Assembly (NCBI RefSeq): GCF_000264455.2
Contig: NC_017956.1
Coordinates: forward strand, 2,215,501 to 2,279,500
Origin: Tistrella mobilis KA081020-065
GTDB lineage: Bacteria > Pseudomonadota > Alphaproteobacteria > Tistrellales > Tistrellaceae
Reading direction: 5' to 3'
Length of the DNA: 64,000 nucleotides
Made by a program: the position numbers and the translations under genes. The notes under the pieces were generated by a model. That model was given only the letters and a program-made list of their open reading frames with translations. It ran no database searches and had not been told where the DNA came from. Positions 44,895 through 53,573 of this stretch are shown in pieces (positions within the stretch are counted from its first letter, which is position 1; every line of letters begins with the position of its first letter).

Positions 44895-46244
44895 ATGATC
44901 GAAGACGCAACCACAAAGGTGTCGGCGCCGCCGCTGACAGCCACGCCGACCCGCCATCGGCGGTATGCCCTGACGATGCTGTTCCTCATCTACATGCTGA
45001 ATTTTGTCGATCGTCAGATCGTCAATATTCTGGCGGAACCGATCAAACGGGAACTGGGCCTTGCGGACTGGCAGCTGGGGTCGTTGACCGGGCTGTCTTT
45101 TGCCCTTTTCTATGCGGCTTTGGCCCTTCCGATCGCGCGATGGGCAGAGCGTGCGAACCGAGCCAGGATCGTGGCGCTCTCAGCGATCATCTGGAGCCTT
45201 TTCACAGCCCTCTGCGGCATCGCCCAGAACTTCGCCCAGCTGTTCCTCGCCCGGGTCGGCGTCGGCGTCGGCGAGGCCGGCTGCACCCCCGCCTCCCAGT
45301 CTCTGATCACCGACTACACGAGCAGAGAGAAGCGGGCCTCGGCGCTGGCCTTCTTTTCCATGGGCATTCCGGCGGGTTCGCTGGTCGGCATGATGGTCGG
45401 CGGCCTGATCGCGGACCAGCTCGGCTGGCGCGCCTCCTTCGCCCTGGTCGGCGTGCCCGGCATCATTCTGGGGCTTCTCGCGTTTTTTACCCTGCCTGAG
45501 CCACGCAAATCCGCCTTTGCCGCGAAAGAGGTGCAGACGACGCCCCCCCTCAGGGACGCGCTGCGCGAACTCGGCAGGAACCGCACCTATATCTGCCTGA
45601 CGATCGCCATGGTCGCGATGAGTTTCGGGACCTACAGCAATCTCGGATTTCTGGGCTCCCATTACCTGCGCAACCATGCCGAGGGATTGGTCACCCTGGC
45701 CGCTGCGGTCAACGACCTCACCGGTCTTCAGCTGGGCGCCACCGGCTTTCTCGGCACGGCGCTGGGGCTCATCATCGGCATCTTCGGCGCGGCAGGCACC
45801 TGGCTGGGTGGCTGGGTCACCGACCGCGCCGTACGCCGCAACCTGAATGCCTATGCCACCATTCCCGCCGTGGCGGCGCTCTGCATGCCCTTTGCGCTGC
45901 TCGCAACCTATCTCACGTCGAATACATTGGCGGCGCTCTGCCTTCTGAGCCTGCCCATGATGCTGCAATCCATCTATTACGGCCCCATCTTCGCGACGGT
46001 CCAAAGCCTGGTCCGCCCGCGCAGCCGGGCAACGGCCACCGCCATCTTCCTGTTCTTCGCCAATCTGATCGGGCTTGGTCTCGGGCCGCTGTCGGTGGGC
46101 CTGCTCAGCGATTTTCTCGCCCCCTCGCTCGGCTCCGGTGATGCCATCCGCTGGGCCCTGATCAGCACTGCGGTGGTCTTCATCGTTGCCGCCACGGCCT
46201 TTCTGGCGGCGCGAAAGAGCATCCATCAGGACATCGTCAGTTGA
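44895..46244 (+). CDS. MFS transporter (spinster-like group)
   Basis: The 449-residue membrane carrier has 12 predicted helices. MLFLIYMLNFVDRQIVNILAEPIKREL at the N-terminus and ARVGVGVGEAGCTPASQSLI are typical of the spinster-like MFS group that carries organic acids and lipids. GGAG eight bases before ATG 44895 fixes the start. At the end of the flavin-dependent catabolic cluster it likely imports the pathway substrate. An inverted repeat after it marks the end of the transcript. Confidence 0.87.
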   Translation: MIEDATTKVSAPPLTATPTRHRRYALTMLFLIYMLNFVDRQIVNILAEPIKRELGLADWQLGSLTGLSFALFYAALALPIARWAERANRARIVALSAIIWSLFTALCGIAQNFAQLFLARVGVGVGEAGCTPASQSLITDYTSREKRASALAFFSMGIPAGSLVGMMVGGLIADQLGWRASFALVGVPGIILGLLAFFTLPEPRKSAFAAKEVQTTPPLRDALRELGRNRTYICLTIAMVAMSFGTYSNLGFLGSHYLRNHAEGLVTLAAAVNDLTGLQLGATGFLGTALGLIIGIFGAAGTWLGGWVTDRAVRRNLNAYATIPAVAALCMPFALLATYLTSNTLAALCLLSLPMMLQSIYYGPIFATVQSLVRPRSRATATAIFLFFANLIGLGLGPLSVGLLSDFLAPSLGSGDAIRWALISTAVVFIVAATAFLAARKSIHQDIVS

Positions 46245-46283
46245 CGGGATGATCGTCCCGCAGGCCTCATACCCGAAGCAGAT

Positions 46284-46311
46284 CCCGATCAGGCGGCCTC
46301 GCCTGATCGGG
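46284..46311. terminator. Inverted repeat between convergent MFS and AraC-type genes
   Basis: CCCGATCAGGCG and CGCCTGATCGGG form a 12-bp perfect stem with a four-base loop. It lies 39 bases after the MFS stop and 35 bases after the AraC-type stop in the other direction. No U-run follows on either strand, so termination is probable but not certain. Confidence 0.6.
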
Positions 46312-46346
46312 CCCCTTCCGTGCCGGATACCCGCGCCGACCCCGCG

Positions 46347-47225
46347 TCAGTCCCCCACGACCTCCGTCCGGTCCCGCAGATATCGACGCGGAGGTTGTCC
46401 CATGTGCTTTCTGAACATGGCGGTGAAAGCACTTGGGGAATCATATCCCAGCTCCTGCGAGATCGCCTGGACGGTCGCCCCCATCGACAGCCGCTGAACG
46501 GCCATCACGATATGGAGCTGCTGGCGCCACCGGCCGAAGGGCATCCCGGTATGTTTCAGGACCAGCCGGGCAAAGCTGCGCTCGCTCATCGCGACCGCTG
46601 CCGCCCATTCCTTCAGGGTCCTGCGATCGTCCGGCGTCTCCAGCAATTGTGCTGCAATACGCTGTATTCGTGGATGGCTGGACACCGGGAAATGCAGCGG
46701 TTCCGCCTTCATCTGCGCAAGCTCGTCCAGAATGACCTGCGCCAGACGGCTCGTGGGGCCTTCCAGAGGATAGAGCGGCGGCTGGTTGGCCAGATGAAAG
46801 ATCATCTCGCGCAGCATCGGGTTGATCGAAAACGTCGCGCAGGCATTCGGAAGCGGTGAAACGCCTGTGGTGATGAACAGGCAATATGCCCGGCCGTTGT
46901 CCGACATGGAGACGCTGTGGGGGATCTCTCCCGGAATCCAGACCGCACCATTGGACGGAACGATACGAAGCCCGTCGAGCGTCCGGCACATGACCGAACC
47001 TTCTGCCGCCACCACCAGCTGCCCCTTCCGGTGCTGATGGATCGGCAATTCGTCGTCGTCCACTTCGCGGCGGATCAGGAACGAGGTGACCGGCCGGGCA
47101 AGCTCGTCAGGATCAAGCGCGGCAAAGCTGACACGCAGGCCAGTGACATCCCATGGCCGCGCCACCGCCTCGGCGATCGTCGAGGCGTCCGGCCGTATGG
47201 CACCCTTCCGCACAATCTTCGGCAA
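46347..47225 (-). CDS. AraC-family regulator with cupin sensor domain
   Basis: The 292-residue protein has a cupin-like N-terminal half (HQHRKGQLVVAAEGSVMC; PSNGAVWIPGEIPHSV). Two C-terminal helix-turn-helix units follow (TLKEWAAAVAMSERSFARLV and VQAISQELGYDSPSAFTAMF, ending RRYLRDR). The start is TTG 47225 with GAGGGGG about seven bases upstream; GTG 47213 is the alternative. It sits beside the catabolic cluster and probably controls it in response to a substrate or intermediate. Confidence 0.84.
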   Translation of the reverse strand: MPKIVRKGAIRPDASTIAEAVARPWDVTGLRVSFAALDPDELARPVTSFLIRREVDDDELPIHQHRKGQLVVAAEGSVMCRTLDGLRIVPSNGAVWIPGEIPHSVSMSDNGRAYCLFITTGVSPLPNACATFSINPMLREMIFHLANQPPLYPLEGPTSRLAQVILDELAQMKAEPLHFPVSSHPRIQRIAAQLLETPDDRRTLKEWAAAVAMSERSFARLVLKHTGMPFGRWRQQLHIVMAVQRLSMGATVQAISQELGYDSPSAFTAMFRKHMGQPPRRYLRDRTEVVGD

Positions 47226-47448
47226 TATTGCGCCCCCTCACGCATTCCACCGCGAAACATACGCCCAATTTGACAGTTTCGCGACATAAAATGGCAATCC
47301 CATAGATCCTGCCAAGGGTTGGTGTCGGATACACTCTCCGATGTGCACAGCCGGAAGGCAGATGGAAGGCGTATCGACCCGAAGAGGTCTGTCCGGCGGT
47401 GTTTTCCGCCGTCGCGCCGGTTCTGAGCCAGGCCATCCGCTGTGCAAA

Positions 47449-47481
47449 GGGGAGTCGCCATGATGAACGGGAGTCACCATC
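47449..47481 (+). repeat. Tandem duplication of a ribosome-site/start segment before the Lrp-type gene
   Basis: GGGGAGTCGCCATGATGAAC is followed immediately by GGGAGTCACCATCATGAAC, a near copy. Each has a Shine-Dalgarno-like GGGAG and an ATG. The first ATG (47460 or 47463) opens a short out-of-frame reading frame of about 28 codons that overlaps the start of the real gene at 47482. Confidence 0.55.
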
Positions 47482-47979
47482 ATGAACACGCTGACGCTCG
47501 ACAGGACGGACATCAAGATCCTCAACGAGTTGCAGAAGGACGCTAATCTGACGAATGTCGAGCTTGCCGGGCGCATCAACCTGTCTCCGTCGCCCTGCCT
47601 CACGCGCGTGAAGAAGCTGGAGCAGATGGGCATCATCGAGAGGCGGGTCACCCTTCTGAACCCGAAGGCGATGGGGCTTGAAATCAACGCCTATATCCAG
47701 GTCACGCTCGACAAACAGCCGCAGTCGGCGCTGGAGAATTTTCGGGAGTCGGTCGAGCGGATTCCGGAAGTGATGGAATGCAACTGGATGACCGGCGACT
47801 GCGACTTCCTCCTGCGCGTGATCCTGAGGAACGTCGAAGACCTTGAACATCTGATCACGAGCAAGCTGTCGAAAATCGAGGGTGTCGCCACCATCAGGTC
47901 CAACCTGGTTCTCAAACAGATCACCTACAAAACGGCGCTGCCCATCGGCACATCCCACACGATCATCGTCCGGCTCTGA
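47482..47979 (+). CDS. Lrp/AsnC-family transcriptional regulator
   Basis: The 165-residue protein has the AsnC-type winged helix (DRTDIKILNELQKDANLTN; ELAGRINLSPSPCLTRVKKL) and the ligand-binding RAM domain (AYIQVTLDKQ; VMECNWMTGDCDFLLRVIL). GGGAG lies eight bases before the ATG. These regulators respond to amino acids or aromatic acids. It may work with the AraC-type gene on the flavin-dependent catabolic cluster. Confidence 0.88.
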   Translation: MNTLTLDRTDIKILNELQKDANLTNVELAGRINLSPSPCLTRVKKLEQMGIIERRVTLLNPKAMGLEINAYIQVTLDKQPQSALENFRESVERIPEVMECNWMTGDCDFLLRVILRNVEDLEHLITSKLSKIEGVATIRSNLVLKQITYKTALPIGTSHTIIVRL

Positions 47980-48122
47980 CACCGACCCTGTGCGACCTCG
48001 CCACCCGGAAGCGAAGCGGGGCTTGCCGATCACGGCCGGCCCCTCAATATCAAGGCGTGGCGATTTTCGTAGGCGCGCCCTGCGCACTCAACCATCGAAA
48101 CCGGGCCGAAAACGTCGTAAAA

Positions 48123-48146
48123 GGGCGTGCCGTCATATGCACGCCC
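48123..48146. repeat. Hairpin just upstream of dusA
   Basis: GGGCGTGC and GCACGCCC form an 8-bp stem with an eight-base loop, 32 bases before the dusA start. It may end the Lrp-type transcript or lie in the dusA leader. No U-run follows. Confidence 0.35.
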
Positions 48147-48177
48147 CTTCTCAACAAGCCGAGGCCGCAGGAAACCC

Positions 48178-49170
48178 GTGAACGATCAATGGCGTAAGAT
48201 AGCCGTTGCCCCGATGATGGACTGGACCGACCGGCATGACCGCTATTTTCTGCGGCAGATCAGCCGGCGGGCGGTGCTGTTCACCGAGATGATCACCACC
48301 GGGGCCCTCATCTACGGGGATGCCGCCCGGCATCTGGCTTACGATCCGTCGGAACATCCGGTCGTGGTGCAGCTCGGCGGCTCGGACCCCAAAGATCTGG
48401 CGACGGCGGCCCGTATCGCCGCCGATGCCGGCTATGACGAGATCAATCTGAACTGCGGCTGCCCCAGTGATCGGGTCCAGTCCGGCCGCTTCGGTGCCTG
48501 CCTGATGGCCGAGCCGGAGCTGGTGGCGGAATGCATGGCCGCGATGAAGGCCGCGGTCGACGTGCCGGTGACGGTGAAATGCCGCATCGGCATCGACGAC
48601 CAGGACGAGACCGAAACCCTGTTCCGCTTTGTCGAAACGGTGGCATCGGCCGGTGTCGGCGTCTTCTACGTCCATGCGCGAAAGGCCTGGCTCAAGGGGT
48701 TGAGCCCCAAGGAAAACCGGGAAATTCCGCCGCTGAACTACCCGCTGGTGCATGCGCTGAAGCGCGCCCGCCCGGATCTTGAAATCCTGATCAATGGCGG
48801 GCTGAGCACGCTCGATCAGGCCGGGGTGGAGATCGGGGGCGGGCTCGATGGGGTGATGTTCGGCCGCGCCGCCTATCACGACCCCTATATCCTGGCCGAG
48901 GTCGATACCCGGTTTTACGGCGAGACCACCCGGATCCCGGATCGGTTCGAGATCGCCGAGCGCATGCTGCCCTATATCGAGGCCGAGTGCAGCCGCGGCA
49001 CCAATCTGATCGCGATCACGCGCCACATGCTGGGCCTGTTTCAGGGCCTGCCCGGTGCCCGCGCCTATCGCCGGTATCTGAGCGAGAACCATGCCCGCAA
49101 GGGGGCCGGACCCGAGGTTCTCGTCGCCGCTCTCGACGAGATGCGCCGTCGCGGCCGCCATGCCGCCTGA
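48178..49170 (+). CDS. dusA: tRNA-dihydrouridine synthase A
   Basis: This 330-residue FMN enzyme reduces uridine to dihydrouridine at the D-loop positions modified by DusA. It has the strong family segments IAVAPMMDWTDRHDRYFLRQ, YDEINLNCGCPSDRVQSGRFGACLM (catalytic Cys), VTVKCRIGIDDQDE, HARKAWLKGLSPKENREIPPL and GVMFGRAAY. I start at GTG 48178, seven bases after AGGAAA; GTG 48127 extends the frame by 17 less conserved codons. Confidence 0.94.
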   Translation: MNDQWRKIAVAPMMDWTDRHDRYFLRQISRRAVLFTEMITTGALIYGDAARHLAYDPSEHPVVVQLGGSDPKDLATAARIAADAGYDEINLNCGCPSDRVQSGRFGACLMAEPELVAECMAAMKAAVDVPVTVKCRIGIDDQDETETLFRFVETVASAGVGVFYVHARKAWLKGLSPKENREIPPLNYPLVHALKRARPDLEILINGGLSTLDQAGVEIGGGLDGVMFGRAAYHDPYILAEVDTRFYGETTRIPDRFEIAERMLPYIEAECSRGTNLIAITRHMLGLFQGLPGARAYRRYLSENHARKGAGPEVLVAALDEMRRRGRHAA

Positions 49171-49273
49171 TGCTTGCAGGCCACCCATGCAACCTTTGCG
49201 TTCTTTTCCGCATGGCGCACTGCAGCATCGACTGCCATGATGCCTCTGACGTGATCTGTCGAGGCCGGGTGGA

Positions 49274-50005
49274 ATGAGTACAGTATCGACATCCGAAACA
49301 GCGCCCACCCCCTTCATGCAGGGGCTGCGCGACGCCGTCCCGGTGGCGATCACCTTTCTGTTCATCTTCACCGCCTATGGCGCCGTTGCCCGGCAGGCCG
49401 GTCTGGATGCCGCGGAAACCGTGGCGGTCACCCTGGCGATCTTTGCGGCGCCTGCACAATTCGTGATCCTGGAGCCGCTGAAGCAGCACGCCTGGATCAC
49501 GGTTACCGGCATCGCCCTGGTGGTGAACTTCCGCTTCCTGCTGATGGGCGCGGCACTGGTTCCGCATTACGGGTCCCTGCCCCATCGCCGGGTGCTGCCG
49601 CCGCTGCTCTTCCTCTCGGCCAGCACCTTCGCGCTGGGCTATACCTGGGCCAATCAGCATGCCACCCGGTCGGCGACAGAAAAGCTGCGCTATTATGTGG
49701 GGGTGGTCACGCTGTCGGTGCCGCTCGCCGCGGGCGGTTCCGTCGCAGGCTTCCTGGCCGATGACGTTCTGCCCACCGAACTTTCGGCCCTGCTGCTGCT
49801 GGTGATGCCGGTCTACTTCACCACCCTGCTCGCCAAGGCGGCCCGGCGCCGGGCGCCGTTCGTCGCCGGCCTCATCGGCTTCGTGCTGGTCGACCCCGCG
49901 GATCAGCTGGTCCCCGGTTTCGGCCTGATGATCGTGGCGGTCACCACCGGGCTGGTCATCGTTCTGGTCGAAGAAATCGGCGCCCGCCGCGGGAGGGCTG
50001 CATGA
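49274..50005 (+). CDS. azlC: AzlC-type branched-chain amino acid exporter, large subunit
   Basis: This 243-residue membrane protein has the AzlC sequence features PVAITFLFIFTAYGAVARQAG, FAAPAQFVILEPLK and VVNFRFLLMGAALVPH. With the small AzlD partner it exports branched-chain amino acids or analogues. Its stop overlaps the azlD start by four bases (ATGA), so the pair is translated together. Confidence 0.9.
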   Translation: MSTVSTSETAPTPFMQGLRDAVPVAITFLFIFTAYGAVARQAGLDAAETVAVTLAIFAAPAQFVILEPLKQHAWITVTGIALVVNFRFLLMGAALVPHYGSLPHRRVLPPLLFLSASTFALGYTWANQHATRSATEKLRYYVGVVTLSVPLAAGGSVAGFLADDVLPTELSALLLLVMPVYFTTLLAKAARRRAPFVAGLIGFVLVDPADQLVPGFGLMIVAVTTGLVIVLVEEIGARRGRAA

Positions 50006-50376
50006 CCGCTCTGCTCGACTCGTTGATGACCGACTGGCGGGTCTGGCTCGCGATCCTGCTCGCCGGCGTGATCAGCCATGCCCTCCGGCTGCTGCCCTTC
50101 GTGGTGTTGAAAGCGCCCGACAACGCCGCCGCCAGCCCCCTCTTCCGCTTTTTCGACTATGCCGCCTTCGCCGTGCTGGGCGGGATCATCGGCAGCGCCC
50201 TGCTGGCGCCCCAGGCGGGGCGACCGCTGATGGGCTATGCCCATCCCGGCACGCTGGTCTCGGTGGTGGTGGTGGTCGAATGCTTCCTGATCGCCCTTCG
50301 CCTGGACCGCCCGCTGCTGATCGTGCCGATCGGACTTGCCAGCCACGCCCTGCTCACGGCCCTGCTGGTCGGCTGA
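50002..50376 (+). CDS. azlD: AzlD-type branched-chain amino acid exporter, small subunit
   Basis: The 124-residue membrane protein has four hydrophobic segments and the AzlD pattern LLAGVISHALRLLPFVVL near residues 20-37. It completes the AzlCD exporter with the overlapping azlC product. Confidence 0.88.
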   Translation: MTALLDSLMTDWRVWLAILLAGVISHALRLLPFVVLKAPDNAAASPLFRFFDYAAFAVLGGIIGSALLAPQAGRPLMGYAHPGTLVSVVVVVECFLIALRLDRPLLIVPIGLASHALLTALLVG

Positions 50377-50548
50377 CGCTTGTCTCACCCCCGCGACCTG
50401 ACCTATGCTTCGGGCATGGGGTCCGGTCGGCCCCGCCCGTCCGCGGAAAGGGCTGCGCCCGCGACCGACGAGAGATATGGCCGATCATTCCGTCGCCCTT
50501 TCCCTCGTCCGCCGGCGGACACGGACGGTACCGGAAAGGGTTTCCGTG

Positions 50549-51856
50549 ATGACCGACCGGCGTTCTGCGCCCGCAGCGCGGCCCGAACCATTCCTTCTCG
50601 ATCTCGATCAGCAGCGTCGCCAGGCACGCAACCTGCTCCGTGCCGCCCGGGCGGGCGATCCCGATGCGCTGGCCCGGCTGCACCGCCACTGGCGCCGTGC
50701 CGACCGGCCAGCCGTGCTGGCTGATGCGCTTCACGTCATCGCCCGCGAGCTGGGCCTCGCCTCCTGGCCGAAGCTCAAGGCCCATATCGCAGCGCTCGAC
50801 GCGGCCGGCGCGGCCATCGCCGACGCGCAACCCGTGGCGGATGAAGCCCCGGGCACCCTTCATCTGCGCTGCGGCAGCGACATTCGCGACGGCCTGCGCC
50901 TCGCCGGCTTTACCGGTGATTTCCTGGAGGTCTCGGACCCGATCTGCCACGGCCCCGTACCCGAGGGCGACGACATCATCGAGGTCCGCGCCCGCTTCAT
51001 CGCCGGCAGCTATCAGAGCCTCCCCGGGCTGACCGTGGCTGCCGTCACCGACAAGCTCACCCGCGAGGCGGAAGGGCTCGCCGCAGCCGCAGGCGGCACC
51101 AGGCCCGTGGTGCTCTGGATGGAGCATGACCCTTATGACCAGCTGATCCTGGCCCGATGCCTTGCCGCCTTCGCGGCAGCCGGCCGCGGCGAGGGGTTGC
51201 AGCTGATCCTGCGCGACGGCTTCCCCGGCCGGGCGCGCTTCATCGGCCTCGGCCAGTTGCCGCCGCCGGCGCTGCGCCTGCTTTGGGCCGAGCGTCGGCC
51301 GGTCACCCGCGACATGCTCGGGCTTGGCCAGGCGGTCTGGGCAGCCCTGCGCCGGCCCGATCCGCGCGATCTGGCGGCGATTGCCGCCGGCGGCACCCCT
51401 GTCTTGCCCCAGATGGCCCCGGCACTACACCGGTATCTGGCCGAACTGCCTGGGCTCGGCGACGGCCTGTCGCTGACCGAACGCCTGACGCTGGAGATGA
51501 TCGCCGAGGCCCCGGACGCGCCACCGACCGCCGGCCGGTTGTTCGGCCGGCTGATGCGCGAGACCGACCCTCTGCCCTGGCTGGGCGACGCCATGTATCT
51601 CGCGATCCTGCACCAGCTTGCACAGGCCCGCGATCCGGCGATCCGCCTTGTCGATGCCGCAGACGGCGACCCGTATCGGGCGGTGGTCGCACTCACCGGG
51701 GCCGGGCGCGCGGTGCTTGCCGGCCGGCGCGATGCCCTTGGCCTCGCCCCGCCGCCGCGCCAGCTGGGCGGCGTACAGATCGATCCCACCGCCCACCACT
51801 GGCGCTGGGACCGCGAGGCGGAGTGCGTCGTAGAAGCCGGCCCCGCCATCCGCTGA
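50549..51856 (+). CDS. DUF1835-domain protein
   Basis: The 435-residue cytoplasmic protein has a DUF1835-type region in its middle (GTLHLRCGSDIRDGLRLAGF; EVSDPICHGPVP; VLWMEHDPYDQLILARCLA), where the conserved HDPYDQL is visible. The N-terminal part is helical and Arg-rich (QRRQARNLLRAARAGDPDAL). ATG 50549 has GGAAAGGG eight bases upstream; the longer frame starting near 50405 is not supported. The molecular function of this family is unknown. Confidence 0.78.
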   Translation: MTDRRSAPAARPEPFLLDLDQQRRQARNLLRAARAGDPDALARLHRHWRRADRPAVLADALHVIARELGLASWPKLKAHIAALDAAGAAIADAQPVADEAPGTLHLRCGSDIRDGLRLAGFTGDFLEVSDPICHGPVPEGDDIIEVRARFIAGSYQSLPGLTVAAVTDKLTREAEGLAAAAGGTRPVVLWMEHDPYDQLILARCLAAFAAAGRGEGLQLILRDGFPGRARFIGLGQLPPPALRLLWAERRPVTRDMLGLGQAVWAALRRPDPRDLAAIAAGGTPVLPQMAPALHRYLAELPGLGDGLSLTERLTLEMIAEAPDAPPTAGRLFGRLMRETDPLPWLGDAMYLAILHQLAQARDPAIRLVDAADGDPYRAVVALTGAGRAVLAGRRDALGLAPPPRQLGGVQIDPTAHHWRWDREAECVVEAGPAIR

Positions 51857-51874
51857 CGGTCGGACGCCCGACAG

Positions 51875-51906
51875 AAAAACGGCCCCGCGCATCACGCGCG
51901 GGGCCG
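51875..51906 (-). terminator. Terminator of the second HAAT operon
   Basis: An 11-bp stem (CGGCCCCGCGC / GCGCGGGGCCG, 51880-51906) with a five-base loop is preceded by AAAAA at 51875-51879. On the minus strand this gives a U-run. It follows the last gene of the minus-strand operon (stop at 51943) and faces the DUF1835 gene. Confidence 0.85.
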
Positions 51907-51942
51907 CCAGACATTCCTGATCGTTGCGAATGAACGCGCAGA

Positions 51943-53058
51943 TCAATAATAGGCGTACTTGCCGTTGCTCCACTTATAGACCACGTAGCCGGGAGCAGCC
52001 ACGTCGCCCTTGGCGTCGAAGCTGATATTGCCCAGCACGGTGTCAAACTTCATGGAGTGGAGGTTCTTGTTCACCGGCTCGAAGTCGACCGACTTGGCGG
52101 CATTGGCAGCCTGGGCCCAGGCCTGAACCGCGCCATAGGTGTAGAGGGTATAGCCCTCGGGATCGAAACCCGATTCCTGGAACTTCGCCACCACAGGGGC
52201 CGCCGCCTCGTTCAGCTTCGGATCCGGGCTGAAGGTCATCAGCGCGCCCTCGCCGGCCGGGCCGGTGATCGACCACCATTCCTCGGTGACCATGGCATCG
52301 CCCGACATCAGCACCGCGTTCAGGCCGGCTTCCTTGGCCTGGCGCTGGATCAGCGCCGATTCGGTGTGATAGCCGCCGACATAGATCAGGTCGATGCCCT
52401 CGTTCTTCATCTTGGTGACGAGGGCCGAATAGTCCTTTTCGCCGGCGGTATAGGCCTCGTACATGGCCTCCTGCACGCCCAGCTTGTTCAGGTTCTTCTT
52501 GGTCTCATCCGCCAGACCCTGACCATAGGTGGTCTTGTCGTGCAGGATCGCGACCTTCTTGCCCTTGAAATGCTCGTTGATGAAGGCGGCAGCCACCTCG
52601 CCCTGCTGGTCGTCGCGACCGCAGGTGCGGAACACGCCCGAGAGGCCGCGTTCGGTCAGCTGCGGGTTGGTGGAGCCCGGCGAGATCTGGACGATGCCCT
52701 CGTCATTGTAGATGTCCGACGCCGGAATCGACGACGACGAGCACCAGTGGCCGGCGACGAAGACCACGCCGTCCGACACCAGCTTATTGGCCAGCGACAC
52801 GGCCTGCTTCGGATCGCAGGCGTCGTCGCCCACCACCAGACGCAGCTGTTCGCCGTTCACGCCGCCGGCGGCGTTGATGTCCTTCACCGCCATTTCGGCG
52901 CCGTTGCGCATCTGGGTGCCGATGACGGCGTACTGGCCGGTCATCGGGCCCGCAACCGAGATCACGATCTCGGCCTGCGCCGCACCGGCCAGCGCCAGCG
53001 TCGCCACGGCGCCGAGCAGCGCCCCCTTGAGACCGCGATTGATCGAAGTCCTGGTCAT
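51943..53058 (-). CDS. Branched-chain amino acid-type periplasmic binding protein
   Basis: The 371-residue protein has a signal peptide cut after GAAQA. It then begins EIVISVAGPMTGQYAVIGTQ, and VAGHWCSSSSIPASDIYNDEG matches LivJ/LivK receptors. GHWCSSSS is the usual ligand-binding serine region in the Leu/Ile/Val group. It is the last gene of the operon; binding-protein genes often come first, so it may have a separate promoter in the 133-base gap before it. The ligand is probably branched-chain amino acids. Confidence 0.88.
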   Translation of the reverse strand: MTRTSINRGLKGALLGAVATLALAGAAQAEIVISVAGPMTGQYAVIGTQMRNGAEMAVKDINAAGGVNGEQLRLVVGDDACDPKQAVSLANKLVSDGVVFVAGHWCSSSSIPASDIYNDEGIVQISPGSTNPQLTERGLSGVFRTCGRDDQQGEVAAAFINEHFKGKKVAILHDKTTYGQGLADETKKNLNKLGVQEAMYEAYTAGEKDYSALVTKMKNEGIDLIYVGGYHTESALIQRQAKEAGLNAVLMSGDAMVTEEWWSITGPAGEGALMTFSPDPKLNEAAAPVVAKFQESGFDPEGYTLYTYGAVQAWAQAANAAKSVDFEPVNKNLHSMKFDTVLGNISFDAKGDVAAPGYVVYKWSNGKYAYY

Positions 53059-53191
53059 GGTCTGGTCGTCTCCCTGTTGACCCGTGCCGACGGGCGATCA
53101 CGCCCGCTCCCCCGGCACGGAAACCCATCTCAATCGTCCTGGGCGCCAGCGCCCGGGCCTCAACCGCCCTGAGCCAGGGGCCGGGCCGGTT

Positions 53192-53545
53192 TCAGCCGGC
53201 AGCCCCGCCCTTCTCGCGCCAGCCGAAAATCCCGGCGCGCTCATAGGCCCATGGATACTGCTTCACCATCATCATCGCGTTATACGCACGATAGACGATC
53301 ATCGCGATCGCGACGAGCACCACCGCATCCACCACATAACCGGTGAAGGATATCAGCTCACCGTCATAGAGCGCGTATTTCAGGAACCGCGACGCCGCGG
53401 CCAGCAGCATGCCATAGGGCACGGCATGCCAGACCGGCCGCCAGGTCATGGCCAGCGCGCGGCCGGTCATGTAGGCGCAGAAGCCCATCAGCGCCAGCGT
53501 CACGCCGATGAAGACCGGCAGGCTGCTTCCGATCACGGCGTCCAT
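53192..53545 (-). CDS. Small membrane protein of the liv operon (DUF6867-like)
   Basis: The 117-residue protein has three hydrophobic segments (SSLPVFIGVTLALMGFCAYM; YGMLLAAASRFL; VVDAVVLVAIAMIVYRAY) and ends in a soluble tail with YPWAYERAGIFGWREK. A protein of this kind (DUF6867) is commonly found among liv genes in Rhodospirillales. Its job is unknown. GGGGGGAACGG precedes the ATG. It lies between the LivF-type ATPase and the binding-protein gene. Confidence 0.7.
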   Translation of the reverse strand: MDAVIGSSLPVFIGVTLALMGFCAYMTGRALAMTWRPVWHAVPYGMLLAAASRFLKYALYDGELISFTGYVVDAVVLVAIAMIVYRAYNAMMMVKQYPWAYERAGIFGWREKGGAAG

Positions 53546-53573
53546 GAACCGTTCCCCCCATCGATACCGCGCA

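Noticed and set aside
53140-53185. Hairpin between the small liv membrane gene and the binding-protein gene
   Set aside because: The GC-rich inverted repeat is short (GGGCGC/GCGCCC) with an unsuitably small loop and no U-run.
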